A stretch of 64,000 nucleotides of DNA from Amorphoplanes friuliensis DSM 7358 (GTDB lineage: Bacteria; Actinomycetota; Actinomycetes; Mycobacteriales; Micromonosporaceae): the NCBI RefSeq assembly GCF_000494755.1, contig NC_022657.1, positions 755,501 to 819,500 of the forward strand, given 5' to 3'. Made by a program: the position numbers and the translations under genes. The notes below the pieces were generated by a model. That model did not search any database. It saw nothing but the letters and a program-made list of their open reading frames with translations, and was not told the DNA's origin. This document shows, in pieces, positions 1 through 9,048 of the stretch. Position 1 is the first letter of the stretch; each line of letters opens with the position of its first letter.

Positions 1-1119
1 CAGTGCGGAGATCAGGGAACCCAGGAGGATGCCGATCTTCGCGTGGCCGTCGCGGACGGTGCCGGACCCGTAGGCGAGCTCGCCGATCAGCAGTGACACC
101 GTGAAGCCGATCCCGCCCAGCAGGGACAGGCCGAGGACGTCCCACCAGCTCAGGCCCGGGTCGAGGCTGGCGCGGGTGAAACGCTGCACCAGCCAGGTCG
201 CGCCGGTGATGCCGATCGTCTTGCCGGCGACCAGACCGACGATCATGCCGATCGTCACCGAGTCGCGCAGGCTGGCGCCGAGTCCGCCCGCCGCGGCCAC
301 CGAGACCCCGGCGGCGAAGAAGGCGAAGACCGGTACGGCGAACCCGGACGACAGCGGCCGGATGCGGCGTTCGAAATGCTCGGCCATCCCGTCCCTGTGC
401 ACGGGAACCGTGAAGGCGAGCAGAACACCGGCCACCGTCGCGTGGATGCCGGACTCGTGCACCAGGAACCAGGTCACCGCGGCCGGCGGCAGCAGCAGCC
501 ACCATCGGTGTACGCCGCGCTGGACGAGCAGGCCGAATCCTGCCAGCGGCAGCAGCGCCAGCAGCAGTGGCAGGAGGTGCAGCGACGACGTGTAGAAGAT
601 CGCGATGATCGTGATGGCGAGCAGGTCGTCGACGACGGCCAGCGTCAGCAGGAACGTCCGCAGCGCGGCGGGCAGATGGGTGCCGATGACCGCGAGCACG
701 GCCAGCGCGAACGCGATGTCGGTCGCGGTCGGCGTGGCCCATCCGGCGAGGGCGCCACTGTTCAGGTTGATCACGGTGAAGATCACGGCGGGTGCGATCA
801 TCCCGCCGACGGCGGCCACGACGGGCAGTGCGGCGCGGCGTGGATCACGCAGGTCCCCGGCGACGAACTCCCGCTTGAGCTCCAGACCGGCGACGAAGAA
901 GAAGATCGCCAGCAGCCCGTCGGCCGCCCACTCCGCGAGGGTGAGCGGTCCGACGTGCAGAGCGGAGAGGCTGCGGTAGCTGTCACCCCAGGGTGAGTTG
1001 GCCCAGGCGAGGCCGGCCAGCGCGGCGACCAGGAGCAGCACTCCGCCGACGGTTTCGGCGCGCAGCAGCTCGGCGATCCGGCGTGCCTCGGGCCAGGTGC
1101 CGCGTCCGAAGAGGGACAA
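1..1119 (-). CDS. nhaA: Na+/H+ antiporter NhaA (3' end cut by window edge)
   Basis: Integral membrane sodium/proton antiporter for Na+ and pH homeostasis. The frame read from 1119 downward gives 373 residues without a stop and leaves the window. Visible hallmarks are the early segment [13 protein letters not shown], the [17 protein letters not shown] stretch, and [11 protein letters not shown], which carries the paired aspartates of the ion site (Asp163/Asp164 in E. coli NhaA). Near the window edge the C-terminal glycine-rich helix [16 protein letters not shown] follows. The start is a TTG at 1119-1117 with a GGAGG six bases upstream; no better in-frame start is seen. Only the last few dozen residues should be missing. 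The downstream neighbour is outside the window. Family assignment is secure. Confidence 0.93.
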   Translation of the reverse strand, partial: MSLFGRGTWPEARRIAELLRAETVGGVLLLVAALAGLAWANSPWGDSYRSLSALHVGPLTLAEWAADGLLAIFFFVAGLELKREFVAGDLRDPRRAALPVVAAVGGMIAPAVIFTVINLNSGALAGWATPTATDIAFALAVLAVIGTHLPAALRTFLLTLAVVDDLLAITIIAIFYTSSLHLLPLLLALLPLAGFGLLVQRGVHRWWLLLPPAAVTWFLVHESGIHATVAGVLLAFTVPVHRDGMAEHFERRIRPLSSGFAVPVFAFFAAGVSVAAAGGLGASLRDSVTIGMIVGLVAGKTIGITGATWLVQRFTRASLDPGLSWWDVLGLSLLGGIGFTVSLLIGELAYGSGTVRDGHAKIGILLGSLISAL

Positions 1120-1194
1120 TGAGGGCCTCCGGTGGGGTCGCCGACAGAATCGCCGACCAGACTTCCCGGCACACCGGTTCCGACCCTATCGTGA

Positions 1195-2034
1195 TCAGGC
1201 GTCGGAGCGCTTGAGGCGCCAGGCGCCACCCGCGACCACCGCGGCGACGTAGGCCACGAAGACGGCGAGGCCGGCCCAGGGGGTCAGGGCGCCCGAGCCC
1301 TCGGTCACCGCCGTGAACGCGTCACCGGCGTTGGCGGGCAGAAAGCGGACGACGTCGTCGCGCCAGGCGTCCGGCAGCAGGAGCTGAGCCACACCGCTGA
1401 GCAGAAACATCGCGCCGAACAGCGTGCTGATGGCGGCCGGGGTCGACCGCAGCAGCGCGCCGAGGGCCAAGCCGAGGACGCCGGAGCCGGCCAGGACAAC
1501 CGCCGAGCCGACGACTGCGCGGGTCACGCCCGGGTCCGACCAGGAGGCGCCGCCGTCACCGATGATGGCCTGACCGCCGGTGAAGGCGACGGCCGAGGCG
1601 ACAAGACCGACAACGAAGACCACCGCCGCAAAAACGGCGATCTTGCCCCAGAGGACCGGGAGGCGCTTCGGTACGGCCGTCAGCGACGAGCGGATCATGC
1701 CGGTGCTGTACTCACTGGCCATGAACAGCACGCCCAGGGTGCCGAAGGCCAGCTGCGCGAAGGTCAGACCGGCGAGACTGGCACTGACCGGGCCGAGGAC
1801 GTCGGGGCCAGGACCGCCGGTGTCACCCGAGTTGAGCATCGAGGACGCGAGCAGGCCGATGCCGACGAGCAGGACGACGGCCGCGGCCAGCGTGACGGTC
1901 GTGGAACGCAACGACCAGAACTTGATCCACTCGGAGCGGACCACCCGCGCCTGGGTGACCTTGAGCTTGGACGCCACGACCGGCGCGGCGGCCTGAGCGG
2001 TGTCGGGGGGCGGGGAGAGGGTCGCGGTGCTCAT
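1195..2034 (-). CDS. ABC-2 type transporter permease
   Basis: Membrane subunit of an ABC exporter, 279 residues. A cytoplasmic N-terminus rich in Ala/Pro is followed by a VVRSEWIKFWSLRST motif typical of ABC-2 permeases that act with drug/bacitracin-type ATPases, then about six hydrophobic segments. The segment after residue 100 (YSTGMIRSSLTAVPKR) is also characteristic of this family. Its start codon overlaps the stop of the ATPase gene by four bases (ATGA), so the two are translationally coupled and form one exporter. The substrate cannot be read from sequence; divergent transcription from a NarL-type two-component system suggests sensing and efflux of a membrane-active compound. Confidence 0.88.
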   Translation of the reverse strand: MSTATLSPPPDTAQAAAPVVASKLKVTQARVVRSEWIKFWSLRSTTVTLAAAVVLLVGIGLLASSMLNSGDTGGPGPDVLGPVSASLAGLTFAQLAFGTLGVLFMASEYSTGMIRSSLTAVPKRLPVLWGKIAVFAAVVFVVGLVASAVAFTGGQAIIGDGGASWSDPGVTRAVVGSAVVLAGSGVLGLALGALLRSTPAAISTLFGAMFLLSGVAQLLLPDAWRDDVVRFLPANAGDAFTAVTEGSGALTPWAGLAVFVAYVAAVVAGGAWRLKRSDA

Positions 2035-2945
2035 GCTGCTGCTCCTACGGTCTGGTATTCGACGGCGTCCTTGGTCAGCTCCATGAACGCCTCCTCGAGC
2101 GAGGGCCGTTGCACGGTCAGCTCGTGCAGGGCGATGCCCGCCGCGGAGGCGCGGTCACCGACCTCGGCGGCGGAGAGGCCGGAGACCTCGAAGGCGCCGC
2201 GTTCGACGCTGAGCACGGTCACGCCCGGCCCGGTGATGAGGTCGTGGAGTTCGACGGCCCGCGGCGAGCGGACCAGCACGGTGTCGCGGGCGGCCTGCTC
2301 GATGAACGCGGCCACGGACACATCGGCGATCAGGCGGCCCTTCCCGACGACCACGAGGTGCTCGGCGGTCAGCGCCATCTCGCTCATCAGGTGCGAGGAG
2401 ACAAAAACCGTGCGGCCCTGAGCGGCGAAGTTCTGCATCAGGTGGCGGATCCAGAGGATGCCTTCGGGGTCGAGGCCGTTGACGGGCTCGTCGAGGATCA
2501 GCACCTCGGGGTCGGCGAGCAGCGCGGACGCGATACCGAGGCGCTGGCCCATGCCCAGCGAGAAGGCGCCGGCGCGTTTGCGGGCGACCTCGTGCAGCCC
2601 GACGAGGTCGATCACCTCGTCGACGCGGCTGCGGGGTACGCCGGTGGTGGCCGCCATGGCGAGCAGGTGGTGGTAGGCGGAGCGCCCGGTGTGCACGGCC
2701 TTGGCGTCGAGCAGCGCGCCGGCCTGCTTGAGCGGTGCGGTGTGCTCGGCGTACGGGCGGCCGTTGATGGTCGCCGTGCCGGACGTGGGGCGGTCGAGCC
2801 CCAGGATCATGCGCATCGTGGTGGACTTGCCGGCGCCGTTGGGGCCGAGGAAGCCGGTGACGATGCCCGGCTTGACGGTGAACGTCAGCGAGTCGACGGC
2901 TGTCTTGGCGCCGTACCGTTTGGTGAGTTCGTGTACCTCGATCAT
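2031..2945 (-). CDS. ABC transporter ATP-binding protein
   Basis: ATPase subunit (304 residues) of the exporter formed with the downstream permease. Walker A is GPNGAGKSTT near residue 35, the signature motif is the variant SLGMGQ near residue 130, Walker B is LILDEPVNGLDP near residue 150, and the switch histidine lies in VFVSSHLMSEM. The roughly 80-residue C-terminal extension is usual for the drug-exporter (DrrA/BcrA-like) subgroup. Start is ATG at 2945. It is divergent from the histidine kinase gene across about 145 bases that must hold both promoters. Control by that kinase/regulator pair is inferred from position only. Confidence 0.93.
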   Translation of the reverse strand: MIEVHELTKRYGAKTAVDSLTFTVKPGIVTGFLGPNGAGKSTTMRMILGLDRPTSGTATINGRPYAEHTAPLKQAGALLDAKAVHTGRSAYHHLLAMAATTGVPRSRVDEVIDLVGLHEVARKRAGAFSLGMGQRLGIASALLADPEVLILDEPVNGLDPEGILWIRHLMQNFAAQGRTVFVSSHLMSEMALTAEHLVVVGKGRLIADVSVAAFIEQAARDTVLVRSPRAVELHDLITGPGVTVLSVERGAFEVSGLSAAEVGDRASAAGIALHELTVQRPSLEEAFMELTKDAVEYQTVGAAA

Positions 2946-3090
2946 GGGTACCAGGCTGGCGCGCCGGGCCTGTCATCCGCGTCGTCCCGCGGTGGGTAGA
3001 TCCGTGTACTGCAACTGCGGTATCCGAGGTCACGTTCTTACCGCCCGGGGACGACGTTCTGTCGGCCCCTCCGCGCGTAACGTGATCGGC

Positions 3091-4302
3091 ATGGAGCTGG
3101 GCGGATGGCACGAGACACGGGTGGGGCAGGCAGTTCGCCACCATCCGCTGCTCTGTGACGCCGCCCTCGGCGTGGCGCTGGCGATCTTCGCGGTCATCGC
3201 CCTGCGCGTCGGGCCGCACGGTGAGACACCGCGCTCGCCCGGAGTCGCCGACGTCTTCGCGATCGCCGTCGCCTTCCTGGCCGTCTCCCTGCGCCGCGTC
3301 CGGACCCGGCCGGCGCTGATCGTCGCGGCGATCGCCTGGACCGCGGTGGTCGGGGTCCACCACGAGCGGCAGCCGGTGCTGACCGCGGCCCTGGTCGTCC
3401 TTCTCTTCACCCACGCGAGCCGCACCGACCGGCGGACGGCCTGGATCACCGCCGGTTGTGTCGCCGCGGCCCTCTACCTGGCCGGTGTCGCGTGGGGCGG
3501 CGGTGGCTGGTGGGCACCGGAAAACCTGGGCGGTGTCGCCTGGATCGGCATGGCCACGGCCATCGGGGACGCCACCCGCAGCCGCCGGGCCTACGTCGCC
3601 GAGGTCGAGGAGCGGGCCCGGCGTGCCGAGCAGAGCCGCGACGAGGAGGCCCGCCGTCGTGTCGTCGAGGAGCGGGTCCGCATCGCCCGGGAGCTGCACG
3701 ACGTCGTCGCCCACCACATCGCCGTCATCAAGGTGCAGGCCACCGGGGCCAAACACATCCTGGCGCACCGCCCGGAACGTGTCGGCCCGGCGCTGGACCA
3801 CATCAGCCGCTCCTCGGACGCCGTGCTCAAGGAGATCGCCTCGGTGGTCGGCCTGCTGCGCAGCTCCGAGAACCTCGACGGTGACCCGGCGCCGGCGACC
3901 GAGCCGACCCGCGGGCTGGCCCGGCTGAGCGGGCTGCTCGACGACCTCGCCGCCGCCGGGTTGCGTGTCGACCACCACCAGATCGGCGAGTCCCGCGAGC
4001 TGCCCGCGCTGGTCGACCTCGCGGCCTTCCGCATCGCGCAGGAGGCGCTCACCAACGCCCAGAAATACGGCGACGGCACCGCCCGTCTGATCGTGGCTTA
4101 CACCGGCGACGGTGTGACCCTGGACATCACCAACCCGGTCAAGCGCGAGAACGCCCCGGCCGGATCCGGGTACGGCATCCTCGGCATGCGTGAGCGTGCC
4201 GCCTCCACGGGCGGCCTCCTCACGGCCTGCCCGGGGGCGCAGGGCCTGTTCGCGGTCCACGCCGAGCTGCCCTCCGCCGCCCTCGAGCCGGCCGCGTCAT
4301 GA
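3091..4302 (+). CDS. Sensor histidine kinase, NarL/DesK type
   Basis: Membrane histidine kinase of 403 residues. Four to five hydrophobic segments occupy residues 25-160, followed by a coiled-coil linker rich in Glu/Arg. The dimerisation/phosphoacceptor (HisKA_3) segment is RIARELHDVVAHH with His203. The HATPase domain has an N-box (EALTNAQKYG) and a G-box (GYGILGMRERA). A GTG nine bases upstream at 3082 is an alternative start; neither has a convincing ribosome-binding site. The stop overlaps the next start by four bases (ATGA), so kinase and regulator are coupled. The divergent ABC exporter is the obvious candidate target. Confidence 0.9.
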   Translation: MELGGWHETRVGQAVRHHPLLCDAALGVALAIFAVIALRVGPHGETPRSPGVADVFAIAVAFLAVSLRRVRTRPALIVAAIAWTAVVGVHHERQPVLTAALVVLLFTHASRTDRRTAWITAGCVAAALYLAGVAWGGGGWWAPENLGGVAWIGMATAIGDATRSRRAYVAEVEERARRAEQSRDEEARRRVVEERVRIARELHDVVAHHIAVIKVQATGAKHILAHRPERVGPALDHISRSSDAVLKEIASVVGLLRSSENLDGDPAPATEPTRGLARLSGLLDDLAAAGLRVDHHQIGESRELPALVDLAAFRIAQEALTNAQKYGDGTARLIVAYTGDGVTLDITNPVKRENAPAGSGYGILGMRERAASTGGLLTACPGAQGLFAVHAELPSAALEPAAS

Positions 4303-4976
4303 CCATCCGCGTCCTGCTGGCCGACGACCAGCCGCTGATCCGGGCCGGCTTCCGGATGTTCGTCGAGCCCGACCCCGGCGTCGAGGTGGTCGGCGAGGCC
4401 GGCACTGGCCGCGAGGCCGTGCAGCTGGCCCGCTCCGAGCGGGCCGACGTGGTGCTCATGGACATTCGCATGCCGGACATGGACGGCATCGAGGCCACCC
4501 GTCACATCGCCGAGGCCGAGGACCTGGCCGGCGTGCGCGTGCTGGTCCTGACGACCTTCGAGAACGACGACAACGTCGTGCTGGCCCTGCGGGCGGGCGC
4601 GAGCGGTTTCCTCGGCAAGCACGTCGAGCCCGCCGATCTGCTGCACGCCATCCGGGTCGTCGCGGCGGGTGAGTCGTTACTCTCCCCGGCCGCGACCCGC
4701 GGACTGGTCAGCCGCTTCCTGAGCCAGCCGGTGCCCAGCGCACTGCCGGCGGCGTTGGAGCTCGGCGCTCTGACGGAACGCGAACGTGAGGTGCTGGCGC
4801 TGGTGGCGTACGGGCTGTCGAACGACGAGATCGCCGAGCGGCTGCACCTGTCGCCGCTGACGGTGAAGACACACATCAACCGGGCGATGAGCAAGCTCGG
4901 CGTCCGCGACCGCGCGCAGCTGGTCGTCATCGCGTACCAGAGTGGTCTGGTCCGTCCGGGGGAGACGCAGCCATGA
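4299..4976 (+). CDS. Response regulator, NarL/FixJ family
   Basis: Cytoplasmic DNA-binding partner of the preceding kinase, 225 residues. The receiver domain carries the acidic pair in LLADDQPLI and the phosphoacceptor Asp55 in VVLMDIRMPDMDG; the conserved Lys is in GFLGKHVEP. A LuxR-type helix-turn-helix follows at about 160-215 (LTEREREVLALVAYG and SPLTVKTHINRAMSKLG). It starts within the kinase stop codon and its own stop overlaps the transporter gene that follows (ATGA), giving a tightly coupled three-gene operon. Confidence 0.93.
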   Translation: MTIRVLLADDQPLIRAGFRMFVEPDPGVEVVGEAGTGREAVQLARSERADVVLMDIRMPDMDGIEATRHIAEAEDLAGVRVLVLTTFENDDNVVLALRAGASGFLGKHVEPADLLHAIRVVAAGESLLSPAATRGLVSRFLSQPVPSALPAALELGALTEREREVLALVAYGLSNDEIAERLHLSPLTVKTHINRAMSKLGVRDRAQLVVIAYQSGLVRPGETQP

Positions 4977-5836
4977 GCTCGCTGGTGATCGCCGTGCTGC
5001 TGTGCATCGTCTCGGCCGCGGGTTACGCGGCCGCGGCCGTCCTGCAGGAGCGGGTGGCGCAGCGACCCCTCGGCGTGCTGGTCCGTTTGCCCGTGTGGTG
5101 GGTCGCGATCGCGCTGAACGGTGTCGGTGCTGCCCTGCACGTCGCCGCCCTGCGGTACGGCCCGCTCTCGCTGGTCCAGCCGTTCGGTGTGCTCACCCTG
5201 GTGCTGGCGGTCCCGCTGGCCGCGACGCTCGCCCGGCGGGCGGTCAGCCGCGTCGAGGGCCGTGGCATCTCCCTGACGGTGGCCGGCCTGGTCGGCATCC
5301 TGCTCCTCGCCGGTACGACCAACAGCATCGCCGTGCTCAGCACCGCCCAGCTCGTCGGGCTGCTGCTGGTGACCGCCACCGTGCTGACCGCCCTGGGCGG
5401 CTGGGGCGCAGTGCCGGGCGCCTCGGGCCTGTGGACCGCGGCCGCCGCCGGTGTCTCGTTCGGTGTCTCCTCGGCGCTGACGCAGACGGTCGCCGTGCAC
5501 GTCACCGACGAGGGTTTCGGCGCCCTGCTCGACCCGACGGTTGCCGTTGCCGCGCTGGCGATCGCCGTCCTGTCCACGGCCGGCACGCTCTTCACCCAGC
5601 GGTCCTACCGTGACGGTCTCGGCGCGCCGCTGGCGGTCAGCACCCTGGCCAACCCGGTCGCCGCCGCGACGATCGGCCTGGTGCTGCTGGGCGAGCAGAT
5701 CACCGGCGGCACGGTCGGCGCCCTGATCGCTCTGGCCAGCGCCGGTGCCGCGGCGGCCGGTGTCAGCCTGCTGACCCGGGCCCAGCTGAAACTGAAGGTT
5801 CCGGTGTCCGTCGCGCCCGAGGTGTGTCCCGCTTGA
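4973..5836 (+). CDS. DMT-superfamily (EamA-like) transporter
   Basis: Predicted inner-membrane transporter, 287 residues, with nine to ten hydrophobic segments in two similar halves and few charged residues, as in drug/metabolite transporters. The segment RYGPLSLVQPFGVLTLVLAVPLA resembles the actinobacterial DMT group annotated as magnesium- or metabolite-transporter-like. It is the third gene of the two-component operon and starts inside the response regulator stop codon. Its last 74 bases overlap the convergent MFS gene, so one strand's C-terminus is antisense to the other's. Substrate unknown. Confidence 0.82.
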   Translation: MSSLVIAVLLCIVSAAGYAAAAVLQERVAQRPLGVLVRLPVWWVAIALNGVGAALHVAALRYGPLSLVQPFGVLTLVLAVPLAATLARRAVSRVEGRGISLTVAGLVGILLLAGTTNSIAVLSTAQLVGLLLVTATVLTALGGWGAVPGASGLWTAAAAGVSFGVSSALTQTVAVHVTDEGFGALLDPTVAVAALAIAVLSTAGTLFTQRSYRDGLGAPLAVSTLANPVAAATIGLVLLGEQITGGTVGALIALASAGAAAAGVSLLTRAQLKLKVPVSVAPEVCPA

Positions 5837-6995
5837 TCTCCCGCACGGCGGTGAGCAGCGACAGGGCGCACCCGGTGCCGGCCACCGCGACGATCAGCAG
5901 GGTCGGTCCGATGCCCACGGCCGCGATCAGCAGACCGCCGCACGCGTAGGCGGCAAACCCTGCCGTGTTCTCCGTGGCCACCACGCCGGTCATCACGCGG
6001 GCCCGCAGCTCCGGCCGCGTCCGCAGCGTGAAGTACGACGTCAGGCAGGCGCTGAACACCGGGATGAACAGACCCGAGACCGCGAGCACCGCGCCCGTTC
6101 CCACCCAGCTGAGCGGCAGGGGCAGCAACCACAGGGGGCCCATCGCGCCGACCGCGGCGATCCCGCCCAGCGTCGCGGGTGACCAGCGGCCCGCCACCCA
6201 GACCGCCAGCACGCTCCCTGCCGCGAGTCCCAGACCGCTGGCCGAGACCAGCAGCCCATAGGTACGCGGATCGCCCGCGAACCGGGTGGTGGTCAGCACC
6301 GGCAACGTCACCATGATCAGCGGGTAGGTCACGCCGACAAAGAGCAACGAGACCGCCATCCACCGCAGCGCCGGATCGGCCGTCATGGTCCGGAGGCCGT
6401 GCCGAGCCCTGGTTGCCGTGGCCCGGGTCCGCGGGTGCACGAGGGTGAGCACGATCAGGAACGACAGCACAAACGTCAACGCGTCGACCAGCAGTACGTT
6501 CGCGGCGCCGAACACGCCGATGAGCACACCGGCCAGGGCCGGCCCAGCGAGATTGCCGACCCGGGTGGCGCCGTCCACCAGACTGTTCGCCCGTGTCACC
6601 CGGGCCGGTTCTTCGCCGACGAGCTCGGCGACCGCCAGACGCTGCGCGGCCACGTACGGCGCGGTGAAGCCACCGACCGTGAAAGCCAGCGCCAGCAGCA
6701 CCGGAAACGCCAGGGCGTCGACGTGGAACAGCAGCGGAATCAGCGCGATCAGCGGCGCCCGGGCGGCGTCACCGAGCAGCATCGTGCGACGCGTACCGAG
6801 CCGGGTGACCAGTGCGCCCCCGGGCAGACCGAGCAGCACCACCCCGGCGACCTGCGCGGCGAGCACCAGACTCATCCGCGCCGGCGAACCGGTGGTCGTC
6901 AGCACGAACCAGGGCATCGCCACGGTGCTCGTCCACGACCCGGTGGTGGAGATCAGCTTCGCTGCCGTCAGCGCCGCGATCCCCTTACCGCTCAT
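5763..6995 (-). CDS. MFS transporter
   Basis: Major facilitator superfamily exporter, about 410 residues with 10-12 predicted membrane helices. It begins [20 protein letters not shown] and has the loop 2-3 signature-like GGALVTRLGTRRT; the overall pattern resembles actinobacterial MFS_3 multidrug-type transporters. I start it at the ATG at 6995, which overlaps the regulator's 3' end by 11 bases; an in-frame start at 7022 would add nine residues. It is the second gene of an operon headed by an ArsR-like regulator, so regulated efflux is likely. The C-terminal tail is hydrophilic and lies antisense to the DMT gene end. Confidence 0.88.
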   Translation of the reverse strand: MSGKGIAALTAAKLISTTGSWTSTVAMPWFVLTTTGSPARMSLVLAAQVAGVVLLGLPGGALVTRLGTRRTMLLGDAARAPLIALIPLLFHVDALAFPVLLALAFTVGGFTAPYVAAQRLAVAELVGEEPARVTRANSLVDGATRVGNLAGPALAGVLIGVFGAANVLLVDALTFVLSFLIVLTLVHPRTRATATRARHGLRTMTADPALRWMAVSLLFVGVTYPLIMVTLPVLTTTRFAGDPRTYGLLVSASGLGLAAGSVLAVWVAGRWSPATLGGIAAVGAMGPLWLLPLPLSWVGTGAVLAVSGLFIPVFSACLTSYFTLRTRPELRARVMTGVVATENTAGFAAYACGGLLIAAVGIGPTLLIVAVAGTGCALSLLTAVREIKRDTPRARRTPEPSVSAGPGSAG

Positions 6996-7524
6996 GGGGT
7001 AGCCCGTACGCGAAGAAGACAACCCGCTGGGCGTCCGCCGGCCGGTCCGCGGGGTCGGGCCGCCGGTATCCCGCCAGCAGCGCCTTGATGCGGTCGCTGA
7101 CCTCGGCCAGCTCCGCAGTTGTCAGATGGCCGACGTCGTCGAGGAAAAACGCGGCGGTCTTCCACTCGGGTGTCAGCGCGTCCTCCGCGGCGACAAACTC
7201 GTCCACGACCCGCAGACGCTCCTTCAGGTACGCCGCCCGCAGCCCGTGATCCCCGTCGTTCCAGTCCCAGGACAAGCCCCGGTGCACAGCCCGCCAGGGT
7301 CGTTCGCGGCCGGTGCGCGCCTCGACGGCCTCCTCGACCAGCCCGAAGCGGGCCAACTGCGAGAGGTGGTAACTGACCGAGGCCGTCGACTCGCCGGTGT
7401 GCCCGGCGAGCGCACTGACACTGGCCGGGCCGATCTCCGACAGCAGCGCAATGATCCGCAGCCGGATCGGATGGGCGAGCGCCCGCATCACCCGGGCGTC
7501 GTTGAGGCGCGCTGGTTCTTCCAT
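6985..7524 (-). CDS. ArsR-type winged-helix transcriptional regulator
   Basis: DNA-binding regulator, 179 residues. The N-terminal winged helix (residues 8-75) reads [19 protein letters not shown], then [14 protein letters not shown] as recognition helix, then the wing. This is the helix_turn_helix/ArsR class often found beside MFS genes, with a C-terminal ligand or dimerisation region. No metal-binding cysteine cluster is seen, so it is not a classical metal sensor. It overlaps the MFS start by 11 bases. A perfect dyad 20-50 bases upstream of its ATG is the likely autoregulatory operator. Confidence 0.87.
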   Translation of the reverse strand: MEEPARLNDARVMRALAHPIRLRIIALLSEIGPASVSALAGHTGESTASVSYHLSQLARFGLVEEAVEARTGRERPWRAVHRGLSWDWNDGDHGLRAAYLKERLRVVDEFVAAEDALTPEWKTAAFFLDDVGHLTTAELAEVSDRIKALLAGYRRPDPADRPADAQRVVFFAYGLPHER

Positions 7525-7544
7525 CGCCCGAGCTTAGCGCCTGC

Positions 7545-7572
7545 CCAAGAAAACTTGGCAAAGATTTCTTGG
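7545..7572. promoter_or_regulatory. Candidate operator of the ArsR-like regulator
   Basis: CCAAGAAA at 7545-7552 and its exact reverse complement TTTCTTGG at 7565-7572 flank 12 bases. The left arm is also part of a nested dyad, CCAAG-AAAA-CTTGG (7545-7558). On the minus strand a TTGCCA (7561-7556) could act as -35. The position, just upstream of the regulator ATG and in AT-rich surroundings, fits an autoregulatory operator. Binding is inferred. Confidence 0.55.
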
Positions 7573-7590
7573 CTACCTTTCTGCACCCAG

Positions 7591-9039
7591 ATGGTCAGCA
7601 GGCGGCACCTCGCGCCGATGGGTGAGAGGAACGCGGCACTAGCGGCAAAGGGCGCTGCGAACGACGAGCGCGGTTACCTGATCGCCGGTGACACCGAGTT
7701 CCGCGACGAGGCCCTCGGCCGCCAGGAGGCGGTCGATCAGCAACTCGCCGTCGCGCGCAGCCTGGGGCTGCCCGCTGAGCAGGCCACGATCGACAAGATC
7801 AAGGCCGGGACCGATACGTGGTTCAGTGCACTGGACGCCGAGTTCAAGACTTTTGTGACCGACCGGCCGGCGGCCGTTGCCGCGGCGCTCGGCGCGACCC
7901 GGGATCTGCGCAAAACCTACGAGGAGCAGTTCGCCGCCGAGGGTGATCGGGCCGACGCGGCCCTGATCGCCGGCCGGGACTTCGACGCGACGGTCGGAAG
8001 CACCCGGCTCAACCTCATCTGGACCATCGTGATCGCGCTCGGACTGTCGATCTTGCTCGCTCTCTGGGTCGCCCGAATGATCATTACGCCGCTCCGGCGG
8101 GTGTCGGTGGTGCTCGACGCGGTTGCCGAGGGTGACCTCTCCAAGGACCCCGACGTGGAACAACGCGACGAACTCGGGCACATGGCGCGGTCGCTGCGCC
8201 GTGCCATCTCCACCCTCCGGACCACGGTCACCGACCTGACCACCCACTCGCAGAATCTCAACACCGCGGCCGGGGCACTCGCTTCGACCAGCAAGGACAG
8301 TGCGGCGAGCGCCGAAGCCGGTGCGCGGCAGGCCACCAGCGTCGCCGACTCGGCCGCGACGATGTCGTCGAACATCCAGACCGTGGCCGCCGGTGCGGAG
8401 GAGATGGGCGCGTCCATCCGGGAGATCAGCCAGAGTGCGACCCAGGCCGCGGGTGTCGCCGCCCGTGCCGTCGACGTCACCGCGACGACGACCACGGTGA
8501 TGGCGAAGCTCGGCGAGTCGTCGACCGAGATCGGCAACGTCATCAAGGTGATCACCTCGATCGCCGAGCAGACCAACCTGCTGGCCCTGAACGCGACCAT
8601 CGAGGCCGCCCGGGCCGGTGAGATGGGCAAGGGTTTTGCCGTGGTCGCCAGCGAGGTCAAGGACCTGGCTCAGGAGACCGCCCGCGCGACCGAGGACATC
8701 GGACAGCGGGTGGCGGCCATCCAGACCGACACCGTCGGCGCGGTCGCGGCGATCGGGGAGATCAGCGAGATCATCGGCCGGATCAGCGAATTTCAGACCA
8801 CCATCGCCTCCGCGGTCGAGGAGCAGACGGTGACCACGAACGAGATGAGCCGCAACGTCACCGAGGCCGCCGATGCCGGTGGCCGGGTGGCTGACACCAT
8901 CACGGAGGTGGCCGCGTCCGTGCAGCTGACGACGGTCGGTGTGACGGAGGCGAACCGGGCCGCCGGGCAGCTCGCGGAGATGTCCGACGATCTGCGCGCG
9001 ATCGTCAACCGCTTCCGGCTGGCGCCTGTCCGAGCATGA
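7591..9039 (+). CDS. Methyl-accepting chemotaxis protein, N-terminus apparently truncated
   Basis: Chemoreceptor signalling protein, 482 residues as started here. It contains the second half of a CHASE3-like sensor ([18 protein letters not shown] near residue 30), one membrane helix at about 145-165 ([19 protein letters not shown]), a HAMP domain and a full signalling domain with the hairpin tip [20 protein letters not shown]. What is missing is the first membrane helix and the start of the periplasmic domain. No in-frame start gives them, because upstream sequence belongs to the divergent regulator. A second ATG is at 7618. Without the first helix the sensor would stay in the cytoplasm, so the gene may be a 5'-truncated relic or a receptor with altered topology. 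Confidence 0.8.
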   Translation: MVSRRHLAPMGERNAALAAKGAANDERGYLIAGDTEFRDEALGRQEAVDQQLAVARSLGLPAEQATIDKIKAGTDTWFSALDAEFKTFVTDRPAAVAAALGATRDLRKTYEEQFAAEGDRADAALIAGRDFDATVGSTRLNLIWTIVIALGLSILLALWVARMIITPLRRVSVVLDAVAEGDLSKDPDVEQRDELGHMARSLRRAISTLRTTVTDLTTHSQNLNTAAGALASTSKDSAASAEAGARQATSVADSAATMSSNIQTVAAGAEEMGASIREISQSATQAAGVAARAVDVTATTTTVMAKLGESSTEIGNVIKVITSIAEQTNLLALNATIEAARAGEMGKGFAVVASEVKDLAQETARATEDIGQRVAAIQTDTVGAVAAIGEISEIIGRISEFQTTIASAVEEQTVTTNEMSRNVTEAADAGGRVADTITEVAASVQLTTVGVTEANRAAGQLAEMSDDLRAIVNRFRLAPVRA

Positions 9040-9048
9040 GTGTTCCGG

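Noticed and set aside
2155..4260. 701-codon open frame on the minus strand
   Set aside because: It is antisense to the ABC ATPase and histidine kinase genes, has low-complexity Arg/Gly/Pro composition and no motif; a GC-skew artefact.
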